Origin: Thermohalobaculum sp039187815 | Lineage (GTDB): Bacteria; Pseudomonadota; Alphaproteobacteria; Rhodobacterales; Rhodobacteraceae | Reading direction: 5' to 3' | DNA: 17,546 bases | Assembly: GCA_039187815.1 (NCBI GenBank) | Contig: JBCCZI010000094.1 | Coordinates: forward strand, 1 to 17,546 | In this document: piece after piece, positions 1 through 7,465 of the stretch | Numbering within the stretch: the first letter of the stretch is position 1 | How the letters are laid out: the number at the start of each line of letters is the position of its first letter | Notes under the pieces: generated by a model | The model's input: the letters and a program-made list of their open reading frames with translations, nothing else | What the model was told of the DNA's origin: nothing | Database searches by the model: none | Program-made: the position numbers and the translations under genes

Positions 1-457
1 GCGATCCATCGGCCAGCGGAACCGCTGGACGCACCGCATAGTCCTGAAATCCCATGCGGCTGTAATAGGCCAGTCCAACACGGTTGTCGGCCCGGATCGT
101 CGCATTGAGCGCGATCAAGCCGGCGTTCTTCGCACGCGATGACGTCTCGGCAAAGAGGGCCCGTCCGGTCCCCGGCCGCGGCGCGGTCTGTCGCGCAAAC
201 GACGCGATATCGCCCCAGCCTTCGGGCAAGTCCGAATTGAGTCCAACGGATTGGAAACCAAGGGCACCGGTGCTGTCCTCGGCCATCAGGCAGAGCAGGG
301 CACTGGGACCGGCGATGTACCAATCCGCCAAATCCTCAGGCGTCAGCGGTGTTTCAAGCGCAGTCGTGCCGCCCGCAGCGATGATCACGTTCAGCAGATC
401 CGCCAGGGCGGGCGCATCTGCGGCGATGGCGGGGCGGACACGGATCGGATCGGTCAT
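1..457 (-). CDS. GNAT-family N-acetyltransferase (3' end off the window)
   Basis: The reverse strand is open from an ATG at 457 to the left edge, giving 152 residues with the C-terminus missing. GNAT enzymes transfer an acetyl group from acetyl-CoA to an amine. The N-terminus has the usual opening (IRVRPAIAADAPALADLL, residues 5-22). The acetyl-CoA-binding motif A is visible as RPGTGRAL at 94-101 (the R/Q-x-x-G-x-G/A pattern). The family's late signature follows: N125 in RADNRVGLAYY and SRMGFQDY at 133-140. The start overlaps the stop of the upstream exonuclease gene by four bases (ATGA), so the two are co-translated. The length and motif order fit the family well. The substrate cannot be told: small GNATs act on amino acids, antibiotics or protein N-termini. 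Confidence 0.85.
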   Translation of the reverse strand, partial: MTDPIRVRPAIAADAPALADLLNVIIAAGGTTALETPLTPEDLADWYIAGPSALLCLMAEDSTGALGFQSVGLNSDLPEGWGDIASFARQTAPRPGTGRALFAETSSRAKNAGLIALNATIRADNRVGLAYYSRMGFQDYAVRPAVPLADGS

Positions 458-1464
458 TCGGCTTCATCCTCATAGCCCACAAGGTTCAGGGGGCGGGCGG
501 CGACACCGTTCAGGCGGCACCAGCGCACCAGCGCCTCTTCGCGCCCATGGGTGACCCAGACCTCCTGGGGCGCCAGCTCGTCGATCGTGTCGGTCAGCCC
601 GCCCCAGTCGCAATGGTCCGAGATGACCATCGGCAGCTCGGTTCCGCGTTGCTTGGCCCGGGCGCGGATCTGCATCCAGCCAGAGGCAAACCCGATCAAC
701 GGATCGGGAAAGCGTTGGGCCCATTTCGCAGCAAAGGCCGAGGGCGGTCCGAGCACCACAGCGCCGGCGAAGTCGCCCTTGCGCCCACGCTCAACCGTCG
801 CGCTGGCGAGCGGCCCGAGCGCCACGCCTTCCGCCTCATAGTAATCGCAGAGCTTCTTCAACGCGCCGTGGATGTAGATCGGGGCGTTATAGCCCGCGGC
901 CCGCAGCAGACGGATGACCCGCTGGGCTTTGCCGAGCGCGTAGACGCCGACCAAATGCGCGCGGTCCGGAAACTGCGTCAGCGATAACAAGAGTTTTCCA
1001 ACCTCTGCCATCGGGTCGGGGTGGCGAAACACCGGCAGACCGAAGGTCGCTTCGGTGATCAGCACATCGCCTGCCACGGGCTCATAGGGCTCCGAGGCCG
1101 GATCAGGGCCGCGCTTGTAGTCGCCCGTCACAACGATCCGTAGCCCGCCGGCCTCGACCGCGATCTGAGCTGAGCCGAGAATATGCCCGGCCGGTTGAAA
1201 GCTGACCCGCACGCCGCCGAGATCGGTGGTTGCCCCCCAATCCGCAGCCTGAGTGCTCTCGGCATGGGTCTCTCCATAGCGGATCGCCATGATGTCGAGC
1301 GTGCGGCGCGTGGCCAGCACCGCCCCATGTCCGGCGCGCGCATGGTCCGCATGGCCATGGGTGATCAGCGCCCTCGACACCGGGCGCACCGGGTCAACCC
1401 AAAAATCGCCCGGCGGGCAATAGAGCCCGGCCTCGGTCGGATGGAGCAGTTCGTCCGCGCGCAT
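454..1464 (-). CDS. Ligase-associated DNA exonuclease (metallo-beta-lactamase / beta-CASP fold)
   Basis: 336 residues, close to the family's usual length. Visible metal-binding motifs are HGHADH at 36-41, PAGHILGSAQ around H94, GDYKRGPD with D115, TEAT with E138, SDHCDW at 282-287 and VTHGREE with H306. These are the motif set of mRNA 3'-processing-factor-like beta-CASP nucleases. This subgroup is usually encoded beside an ATP-dependent DNA ligase and a ligase-associated helicase and is thought to act in DNA end repair in the cytoplasm. I chose the ATG at 1464 because similarity begins just after it (LLHPTEAGLYCPPGDFWVDP). An in-frame GTG at 1527 would add 21 residues without family character. 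The expected ligase is not next to it; a GNAT gene overlaps its stop, so a ligase may lie beyond the left edge. Confidence 0.88.
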   Translation of the reverse strand: MRADELLHPTEAGLYCPPGDFWVDPVRPVSRALITHGHADHARAGHGAVLATRRTLDIMAIRYGETHAESTQAADWGATTDLGGVRVSFQPAGHILGSAQIAVEAGGLRIVVTGDYKRGPDPASEPYEPVAGDVLITEATFGLPVFRHPDPMAEVGKLLLSLTQFPDRAHLVGVYALGKAQRVIRLLRAAGYNAPIYIHGALKKLCDYYEAEGVALGPLASATVERGRKGDFAGAVVLGPPSAFAAKWAQRFPDPLIGFASGWMQIRARAKQRGTELPMVISDHCDWGGLTDTIDELAPQEVWVTHGREEALVRWCRLNGVAARPLNLVGYEDEAE

Positions 1465-1647
1465 AACTGGGTTGTACTGCACTCGGTCCCTGCCAACAGC
1501 CCTCAATTCTCCAACGCGTGGCACCACACGGCGACGTCATGTGGCACCGGCCAGCCTGTTGTCATACACAATTTGTCGGGATAGCGTTTGCCTAGAACAG
1601 AGGCGGACGGGCGACGCCGGTCCCGCCACAGCACAGGGAACCAACCG
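1465..1647. promoter_or_regulatory. Divergent control region between exonuclease and ABC-importer genes
   Basis: 183 bases separate the two divergent start codons, so both promoters must lie here. An 8-mer GTGGCACC occurs twice in direct orientation, at 1518-1525 and 1541-1548, 23 bases apart (about two helical turns), which could mark a regulator site. A weak sigma-70-like candidate on the plus strand is TTGTCA at 1559-1564 with ATAGCG at 1581-1586 (16-base spacer). The -10 match is poor, so I give this little weight. A Shine-Dalgarno-like AGGGAA at 1635-1640 lies seven bases before the binding-protein ATG. Confidence 0.45.
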
Positions 1648-3234
1648 ATGAAAAAGCTCCTTCTCGGCAGCGCCATGGCGCTTGCGCTCGTGGCCGCCCC
1701 GGCCAGCGCCAAGACCTTCAAATGGGCCTTCCAGGGCGATGTGCAGTCGCTCGATCCGCATGGGCTGAACGAGACGTTCACCCTGGGCTATCTCGGCAAT
1801 GTCTATGAGGGGCTGACGACCTATGACAGCGAACTCCAGCTGAAGCCAGCCCTGGCCGAGAGCTGGGAGAACACCGCGCCCACGACCTGGATCTTCAACC
1901 TGCGCAAGGGCGTGAAGTTCCACAACGGCAATGACCTGACCGCGGATGACGTGATCTTCACCTGGCAGCGCTCGCTGACCGAAGGCTCGGACATGAAGGG
2001 CTATGGCTCCAAGATCGCCGAGGCCACGAAGATCGACGACCACACGGTCGAGATCACCACGCCGAACCCCAACCCGATCCTGCCGCGCGACCTGCAGTTC
2101 CTCTACATCATGGACAAGGAGTGGGCTGAGGAGAACGGCGCGGTTGAGGCCACCAGCCCCCAGGCCGGCGATGAGACGGCGACATATGCCGCACAGAACG
2201 CCAACGGCACCGGCCCGTTCAAGGTCATCGAGCGTCAGGCGGACGTAAAGTCGGTCTTTGAGCGCTATGACGGCTATTGGGGCTCGCCTAAGACCAACGT
2301 GACCCGGGTCGAGTTCACGCCGATATCGCAGGCCGCGACGCGCGTTGCAGCGCTGATCTCGGGCCAGGTTGATTTGGTCTATCCGGTGCCGGTGCAGGAT
2401 TGGGAGCGTCTGGACGGCGCCGAGGGGGTCGAGCCGCTGACCGGCCCCGAGGCGCGCACGATCTTCCTCGGCATGGACCAGAGCCGGGATGAGCTGCTCT
2501 ATTCGAACATCAAGGGCACGAACCCGTTCAAGGACATCCGCGTCCGCCAGGCTTTCGCCCATGCGATCAGCCTGGATGCGATCCGCGACAAGGTGATGCG
2601 CGGGGCCTCGACGCCCACGGGCCTGCTGGTCGCGCCGCAGATCAACGGGTTCAACGGCGATCTGAACACGCCCTATGCCTTTGATCCCGAGAAGGCCAAA
2701 GCGCTGTTGGCCGAGGCCGGCTATCCGGATGGCTTCGAGGTAGGCATGGACTGCCCCAACAACCGCTATGTGAACGACGAGCGGATCTGCCAGGCGGTGG
2801 CGGGCTTCCTCGCCCGGGTCGGCATCAAGGTCGATCTGAACGCGCAGCCCAAGTCGAAATACTTTGCCAAGGTGTTGGCACAGAACAACTACGACACCTC
2901 GTTCTATCTGCTGGGCTGGACCCCTGGCACGATCGACAGCCACAACCCGCTGAACAACCTATTGTCCTGCCAGGACTCGGATATCGGCGCGGGGCTCTTC
3001 AATCTCGGCAACTACTGCAACGAGCGCGTCTCCGAGATCACCAAGCTGGTTGAGGGCGAGACCGATCCCGCCAAACGCCAGGCGCTGATCGACGAGGGTT
3101 TCCAGATCGTCAAGGACGAGTACGGCTATCTGCCGCTCCACCAGCAGCCGCTGAGCTGGGGTATCCGCTCGGGCCTCGAGGTCGCCCAGCGCCCGGACAA
3201 CGTGCTTGACTTCCGCAACGTGGTCATGCCGTAA
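1648..3234 (+). CDS. Periplasmic solute-binding protein of a peptide/nickel-type ABC importer
   Basis: 528 residues, the normal size of SBP_bac_5 (family 5) proteins, which capture oligopeptides, nickel chelates, sugars or other solutes in the periplasm and hand them to a DppBC-type permease. The start at 1648 gives a clean Sec signal peptide (MKK, hydrophobic core, cleavage after APASA at residue 21) and has AGGGAA seven bases upstream; a start at 1588 would bury the signal. Family hallmarks are the early SLDPHG segment, YEGL, LAESWE, VKFHNG, NGTGPFK, YWG, and the IRVRQAFAHAISLDAI stretch. Four cysteines in the C-terminal half (in the contexts MDCPNN, RICQ, LLSCQD and NYCNE) could form two disulfides. 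It is first in the operon, and a strong hairpin follows the gene. The ligand cannot be named from the sequence. Confidence 0.93.
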   Translation: MKKLLLGSAMALALVAAPASAKTFKWAFQGDVQSLDPHGLNETFTLGYLGNVYEGLTTYDSELQLKPALAESWENTAPTTWIFNLRKGVKFHNGNDLTADDVIFTWQRSLTEGSDMKGYGSKIAEATKIDDHTVEITTPNPNPILPRDLQFLYIMDKEWAEENGAVEATSPQAGDETATYAAQNANGTGPFKVIERQADVKSVFERYDGYWGSPKTNVTRVEFTPISQAATRVAALISGQVDLVYPVPVQDWERLDGAEGVEPLTGPEARTIFLGMDQSRDELLYSNIKGTNPFKDIRVRQAFAHAISLDAIRDKVMRGASTPTGLLVAPQINGFNGDLNTPYAFDPEKAKALLAEAGYPDGFEVGMDCPNNRYVNDERICQAVAGFLARVGIKVDLNAQPKSKYFAKVLAQNNYDTSFYLLGWTPGTIDSHNPLNNLLSCQDSDIGAGLFNLGNYCNERVSEITKLVEGETDPAKRQALIDEGFQIVKDEYGYLPLHQQPLSWGIRSGLEVAQRPDNVLDFRNVVMP

Positions 3235-3257
3235 GGCGGCCTTCTTCTCGGGCCTGG

Positions 3258-3308
3258 CCCGGGACCCAAACAGCACCGAGGTCCCGGGTTCGCGCCCGGG
3301 ACCCTTTT
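3258..3308 (+). terminator. Intra-operon hairpin with alternative pairing partner (attenuator-like)
   Basis: After the binding-protein stop, GGTCCCGGG (3280-3288) pairs perfectly with CCCGGGACC (3295-3303) around a 6-base loop. This 9-bp GC-rich stem is followed by C and TTTT (3305-3308), so it resembles an intrinsic terminator. An identical CCCGGGACC at 3258-3266 can pair with the same middle segment instead, with a 13-base loop. Segments 1:2 and 2:3 are therefore mutually exclusive. Partial termination or 3'-end protection here would give more binding protein than permease, which is common in such operons. The short T-tract suggests read-through to the downstream genes. Confidence 0.65.
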
Positions 3309-3320
3309 GCGAAGGCGGCC

Positions 3321-3737
3321 ATGGCGCACTTTATCCTCAACCGATTGATACCGGCCATCTGCGTGGTGACCCTGTTGGCGCCGTTCCTGGTCGTCGCCGG
3401 AGTGGCGGCCCTCGGTGCCGATCCGGTTGAGATCGATGAACGTCTCGCCGAGGGTTCGCCGTTTGCGGTCCGAGACCTCACGCACGACGGCTGGGCGCTT
3501 GCCTGCTTTGCGTCTGGCGGCACGTACTATCCGTCAGCCGAAGGCAAGCTCTGGGCCGCATGCGGCGATGTCGGCGAAGCCACGTCACCCCTTGGCTTGA
3601 TCGTCATCGGCGATGGGGGACAATGCCACCGCTTCAGCTCTGATCACTCCCCACTGATACCTTCGCAGTGCGTGAGCTCGGAAAGCCACCCAGAGCTTGC
3701 CCTACTCCTCACCGAAGCCGGGATAGATCTCAGGTGA
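3321..3737 (+). CDS. Small membrane-anchored hypothetical protein within the ABC operon
   Basis: 138 residues; I do not recognise a family. Residues 1-31 (MAHFILNRLI, then a strongly hydrophobic run to about L31) form a single membrane anchor or signal sequence; the start resembles the N-terminus of DppB-type permeases. The remainder is probably periplasmic and carries four cysteines (C62, C81, C102, C117; a fifth, C14, is in the anchor), enough for two disulfides. AAGG about six bases upstream serves as ribosome binding site. The stop TGA overlaps the GTG start of the next permease (GTGA, 3734-3737), so it is probably a real, translationally coupled operon member. A role as accessory subunit of the importer is inference from position only. 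An untranslated leader with a chance ORF is the alternative, but the overlap and anchor make that less likely. Confidence 0.7.
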   Translation: MAHFILNRLIPAICVVTLLAPFLVVAGVAALGADPVEIDERLAEGSPFAVRDLTHDGWALACFASGGTYYPSAEGKLWAACGDVGEATSPLGLIVIGDGGQCHRFSSDHSPLIPSQCVSSESHPELALLLTEAGIDLR

Positions 3738-4702
3738 TCGTATTTATCTTCAAGCGACTGATGCAGTCGGTGCTCGTGATGCTCACGGTCGCGCTGATCG
3801 CATTTGCGCTATTCCGCTTTGTGGGCGATCCGATCAACAACCTGGTGGGCCAGGACACCTCGCTGGTCGAGCGGGAGGCGCTGGCCGAGCGGCTTGGGCT
3901 GAACGATCCGTTCGTGGTGCAGTTCTGGCACTTTGTGCAGAACGCAGCCCAGGGAGACTTCGGGTTCTCTTACAAACACCGCAAGCCGGTTATCGACCTG
4001 ATCAAGGAGCGGTTTCCCGCTACACTCGAGCTGTCGATTGTCTCTGCCGTCCTTGCGCTGGCCATCGGCATTCCGATGGGGATCTATACGGCGCTCAACC
4101 GCAGGGGACTGATCAGCCGCGCCTTCATGACCCTCTCTTTGATTGGCGTCTCCCTGCCGACCTTTCTGATCGGCATCCTGTTGATCCTGGCCTTTGGCGT
4201 GCAATTGCGCTGGCTGCCGGCTTTCGGGCGTGGCGAGGTAGTGGATCTCGGCGGTTGGACCACGGGGCTGCTGACCGCATCTGGGCTGCAATCGATCATC
4301 CTGCCGGCGATCACGCTCGCGGTCTTTCAGATGACGCTGATCGTGCGCCTGGTGCGCGCCGAGATGCTCGAGGTCATGCGCACTGACTATGTCCGCTTTG
4401 CCCGGGCGCGGGGCTTGCCCTCGCAGCTAATCAATTTCCGCATCGCGCTCAAGAACACACTCGTTCCGGTGATCACGATCATCGGGTTGCAGGTCGGCTC
4501 GCTGATTGCCTTTGCCATCATCACCGAGAGCGTCTTTCAGTGGCCTGGCATGGGGCTGTTGTTCATCCAGGCGGTCATGGAAGTCGATATCCCTGTGATG
4601 GCCGCCTATCTGATGTTGATCGCCTTCGTCTTTGTCGTGATCAACCTCGTCGTCGACATCCTCTACGTGGTCGTTGATCCGCGTCTGAGAGTGCAATCAT
4701 GA
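3734..4702 (+). CDS. ABC importer permease, DppB/OppB type
   Basis: 322 residues from a GTG at 3734, the length expected for DppB-type inner-membrane subunits that form half of the translocation channel. The N-terminus IVFIFKRLMQSVLVMLTVAL is the classic first helix of the family, which fixes the start; an ATG at 3668 would add 22 hydrophilic residues in a different context. Further signs are the periplasmic AERLGLNDPF segment, GDFGFSY at 74-80, about six membrane spans, and the cytoplasmic EAA loop at 219-247 (DYVRFARARGLPS, then NTLVPV), which docks on the ATPase. SVFQWPGMG at 266-274 is another family mark. It overlaps the genes on both sides by four bases (GTGA and ATGA). Confidence 0.93.
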   Translation: MIVFIFKRLMQSVLVMLTVALIAFALFRFVGDPINNLVGQDTSLVEREALAERLGLNDPFVVQFWHFVQNAAQGDFGFSYKHRKPVIDLIKERFPATLELSIVSAVLALAIGIPMGIYTALNRRGLISRAFMTLSLIGVSLPTFLIGILLILAFGVQLRWLPAFGRGEVVDLGGWTTGLLTASGLQSIILPAITLAVFQMTLIVRLVRAEMLEVMRTDYVRFARARGLPSQLINFRIALKNTLVPVITIIGLQVGSLIAFAIITESVFQWPGMGLLFIQAVMEVDIPVMAAYLMLIAFVFVVINLVVDILYVVVDPRLRVQS

Positions 4703-5622
4703 GCGTGCCTAAAACGGCTGCGGGCCGCTTTTTCGACAGCGATTTGTGGCACAGCTTCATCCGCTCGCCTCTGGCGATGATTGCGGCGTTGATGACGGTG
4801 GTGATGATCGGCGCAGCGGTTTTTGCACCGCTGATCGCGCCCTTCGATCCGTTCGATCTCAGCCAGGTGGATCTTCTCGACAGCCTGTTGCCTCCGTCCT
4901 GGGAACCGGGTGGAGACCCCAAATACCTGCTCGGCACCGATGACCAGGGCCGGGATGTCTACTCGACCATTCTCTACGGCGCGCGGATCTCGCTGGCGGT
5001 CGGCGTGTTCTCGGTGATCCTGGCGATGGTGATGGGCGTGCTCATCGGTCTGATCGCTGGCTATGCCGGAGGATGGGTCGACACAGTCCTGATGCGCATC
5101 GCCGACATCCAGCTCTCGTTCCCGGCCATCCTGATTGCGCTGCTGATCGACGGCGTGGCGCGCGGGATCCTGCCGCGCGAGAGCCATGACCAGCTCGCGA
5201 TCTATGTGCTGGTGCTGGCGATCGGGCTGTCGTTCTGGGTGCAGTATGCGCGAACGGTCCGCGGCTCGGTGATGGTCGAGCGTGCCAAGGAGTATGTGCA
5301 GGCCGCCCAGGTGATCGGCCTGCCCGATGCGCTGATCCTGTGGCGCCATGTGCTGCCAAACGTCATGGGCCCGGTTCTGGTGATCGCAACGATCCAGCTG
5401 GCGCTCGCCGTGATCACCGAGGCCACGCTGTCGTTTCTTGGTGTCGGGGTGCCGCCCACTTCGCCGTCGCTGGGCACGCTGATCCGCATCGGCAACGATT
5501 TCCTCTTTGCCGGCGAATGGTGGATCACGATCTTCCCCGGCATTGCGTTGGTCGTCTTGGTGCTCGCAGTCAATCTCTTGGGTGACTGGCTGCGTGATGC
5601 TCTTAACCCCAAGCTGCGCTGA
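4699..5622 (+). CDS. ABC importer permease, DppC/OppC type
   Basis: 307 residues, the second channel-forming subunit. It starts with an ATG that overlaps the stop of the DppB-type gene (ATGA, 4699-4702). A cytoplasmic N-terminus is followed by the first span (about 24-46). The periplasmic motif LLGTDDQGRDVYS at 77-89 is diagnostic for the DppC branch. The EAA loop is at 198-221 (KEYVQAAQVIGLPDA, then HVLPNV), followed by ATLSFLGVGVPP at 242-253 and the conserved end GDWLRDALNPKLR at 295-307. All are intact. It pairs with the DppB-type product and the fused ATPase. Confidence 0.93.
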   Translation: MSVPKTAAGRFFDSDLWHSFIRSPLAMIAALMTVVMIGAAVFAPLIAPFDPFDLSQVDLLDSLLPPSWEPGGDPKYLLGTDDQGRDVYSTILYGARISLAVGVFSVILAMVMGVLIGLIAGYAGGWVDTVLMRIADIQLSFPAILIALLIDGVARGILPRESHDQLAIYVLVLAIGLSFWVQYARTVRGSVMVERAKEYVQAAQVIGLPDALILWRHVLPNVMGPVLVIATIQLALAVITEATLSFLGVGVPPTSPSLGTLIRIGNDFLFAGEWWITIFPGIALVVLVLAVNLLGDWLRDALNPKLR

Positions 5623-5632
5623 CGGAGGTCCT

Positions 5633-5665
5633 ATGCTGTCCTGTCCTATGCGGGGTGAGTCGTGA
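5633..5665 (+). CDS. Candidate 10-codon leader ORF coupled to the ATPase gene
   Basis: A short ORF (MLSCPMRGES) starts four bases after a near-perfect Shine-Dalgarno GGAGG (5624-5628) that sits directly behind the permease stop. Its stop TGA (5663-5665) overlaps the GTG start of the ATPase gene (5662-5664). The GGAGG is too far (about 33 bases) to serve the GTG itself. The ATPase start has only a weak GGTGAG of its own, three bases away. The likely reading is that ribosomes translate this leader and re-initiate at the GTG. It may have no peptide function. No homology can be judged at this length. Confidence 0.4.
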   Translation: MLSCPMRGES

Positions 5666-7392
5666 ACGAGGCAGCCCAGCCAGGCCCCGCTGATCCAGCC
5701 GTTTTGGATGTGGCGCAGCTTGAGGTCACCTTCGCCTCGCGCCGCGGCGATGTGCGCGCGGTCAAGGGCATCGATCTGGCTGTCGCTCCGGGCGAAATCC
5801 TGGGCGTGGTGGGCGAGAGTGGGGCAGGCAAATCGACCATCGGCAATGCGATCATGGGGCTGCTCGAGCCACCCGGGCGGCGCGACGGCGGCAAGATCCG
5901 ACTAAAGGGCGATGCCGTCCAGGATCTCGACCAGGAGGCCATGCGCCGGGTCCGCGGTAAGCGCATCGCGATGATCTTTCAAGATCCGCAAACCTCGCTC
6001 AACCCGCTGCAAACCATCGCCGAGCAGCTGATCGACACGATGCGGACCCATTTGCCGCTCGGCCAGCGCGATGCGCGGGCCCGTGCCATCGACCTGCTCG
6101 CACAAGTGGGCATCCCCGACCCTGCCGGCCGCGTCGATGACTATCCGCACCAGTTTTCGGGTGGCATGCGCCAGCGGGTGGTGATTGCGCTCGCGCTCTG
6201 CGCCGATCCCGAGGCGATCATCGCCGATGAGCCGACCACGGCGCTCGACGTCTCGATCCAGGCGCAGATCCTCGATCTGTTGCGAGGCCTGGTGCGCGAG
6301 CGCGGCGTGGGCATGATCCTCATCACCCACGATATGGGTGTGATTGCCGAGACGGCTGACCGCGTCGCGGTCATGTACCGCGGCGATGTGGTGGAGGTCG
6401 GGCCGACGGCCAAGATCCTGCGCGATCCCGACCATCCCTACACCCGCAGCCTGATCGCCGCGGTCCCCCGCTCGGACATCAAGATCGAGCGCTTCCCGGT
6501 GGTCGAATACATTGAAAAGGCCGAGGTGGCGCGTGAGCCGATTGATCTCTCCACCCATTGGTTGGGAGAGGGACGGCGCGTCGGTGGAGCCACGGGGTCC
6601 TTGGTGCAGGTCGAGGATCTGACCAAGTTTTTTGGCTCGATCAGCGTGATTGGCCGGCGCAAGGGTTTGACCGCCGTCGACAGCGTCAGTTTCGAGATTG
6701 CCGAGGGCGAGAGTTTCGGGATCGTCGGCGAATCCGGATCGGGCAAGTCGACCATCGCCCGGATGATCTCGGGCATCTATTCGACAACCTCCGGGCGGAT
6801 CTTGTTCGATGGGGCGGAGCTGACCGCGATCCGCGATCGGCGTGAGTTGAACCGCCACCGCCGGCAGATGCAGATGATCTTCCAGGATCCCTATTCGAGC
6901 CTCAATCCGCGCCTGCGCGTGCTCGACATCGTGGCCGAGCCGATCCGCTTTCATGGCTTGGCCGACGGGCGGGCCGCCACCGAGGCGATCGTGCGCGACC
7001 TGCTCGAACATGTGGGCTTGGGCGCCGCGGCGGCGCTCAAATATCCGCACGAGTTCTCGGGCGGGCAGCGCCAGCGCATTTCCATCGCCCGTGCGCTCGC
7101 GACGCGCCCGCGGTTCTTGATCTGCGACGAGCCGACTTCGGCGCTCGATGTCTCTATCCAAGCGCAGATCCTGAACTTGCTAAAGGACCTGCAAGAAGAG
7201 CTGGGCCTGACGCTTCTGTTCATCTCGCATGACCTGCCGGTCATTCGCCAGATGTGCGACCGGGTCGGCGTGATGAAGGCGGGACGGATGCTGGAGATCG
7301 CGCAGACCGAGCAGCTGTTCGAAGCGCCAGAGCACGACTATACGCGGCACCTCCTCGATCTGATGCCGCGCATGGAGCGGATCCCTGCCTGA
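5662..7392 (+). CDS. ABC importer ATPase with two nucleotide-binding domains (DppD-DppF fusion)
   Basis: 576 residues; both ATPases of a peptide/nickel-type importer in one chain, energising uptake at the cytoplasmic face. Domain 1: Walker A GESGAGKST at 51-59, Q-loop FQDP at 106-109, signature FSGGMRQRV at 165-173, Walker B AIIADE at 185-190, H-loop H223. The oligopeptide-transporter tail DHPYTRSLIAAVPR follows at about 257-270. A linker of about 40 residues leads to domain 2: Walker A GESGSGKST at 356-364, Q-loop FQDP at 407-410, signature FSGGQRQRI at 465-473, Walker B FLICDE at 485-490, H523. All catalytic positions are intact, so both sites should hydrolyse ATP. The GTG start overlaps the stop of a leader ORF. 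It is last in the operon; the giant minus-strand gene converges on it. Confidence 0.93.
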   Translation: MNEAAQPGPADPAVLDVAQLEVTFASRRGDVRAVKGIDLAVAPGEILGVVGESGAGKSTIGNAIMGLLEPPGRRDGGKIRLKGDAVQDLDQEAMRRVRGKRIAMIFQDPQTSLNPLQTIAEQLIDTMRTHLPLGQRDARARAIDLLAQVGIPDPAGRVDDYPHQFSGGMRQRVVIALALCADPEAIIADEPTTALDVSIQAQILDLLRGLVRERGVGMILITHDMGVIAETADRVAVMYRGDVVEVGPTAKILRDPDHPYTRSLIAAVPRSDIKIERFPVVEYIEKAEVAREPIDLSTHWLGEGRRVGGATGSLVQVEDLTKFFGSISVIGRRKGLTAVDSVSFEIAEGESFGIVGESGSGKSTIARMISGIYSTTSGRILFDGAELTAIRDRRELNRHRRQMQMIFQDPYSSLNPRLRVLDIVAEPIRFHGLADGRAATEAIVRDLLEHVGLGAAAALKYPHEFSGGQRQRISIARALATRPRFLICDEPTSALDVSIQAQILNLLKDLQEELGLTLLFISHDLPVIRQMCDRVGVMKAGRMLEIAQTEQLFEAPEHDYTRHLLDLMPRMERIPA

Positions 7393-7410
7393 CCCCTGCC
7401 GGTCCGCACG

Positions 7411-7439
7411 AAAATGGGCCGCAGCACGCCGCGACCCAT
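7411..7439 (-). terminator. Rho-independent terminator of the giant minus-strand gene
   Basis: Read on the minus strand, ATGGGTCGC pairs with GCGGCCCAT across an 8-base loop, with one mismatch in the 9-bp stem, and is followed by a run of T (the AAAA at 7411-7414 on the plus strand). It lies about 27 bases beyond the stop of the giant gene. On the plus strand no T-run follows, so it would be a poor terminator for the converging ATPase operon. Confidence 0.65.
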
Positions 7440-7465
7440 GAGGGCATCGTTGGTTGTGGCCTCGC

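Noticed and set aside
1537..2943. A 468-codon minus-strand open frame opposite the solute-binding protein gene
   Set aside because: It is a high-GC antisense shadow: Arg/Leu/Asp-rich with no family motifs, and the plus-strand protein has a signal peptide and full family signatures.
5902..7161. A 419-codon minus-strand open frame opposite the ATPase gene
   Set aside because: Both ATPase domains are intact on the plus strand. The antisense translation has no motif and no start signal.
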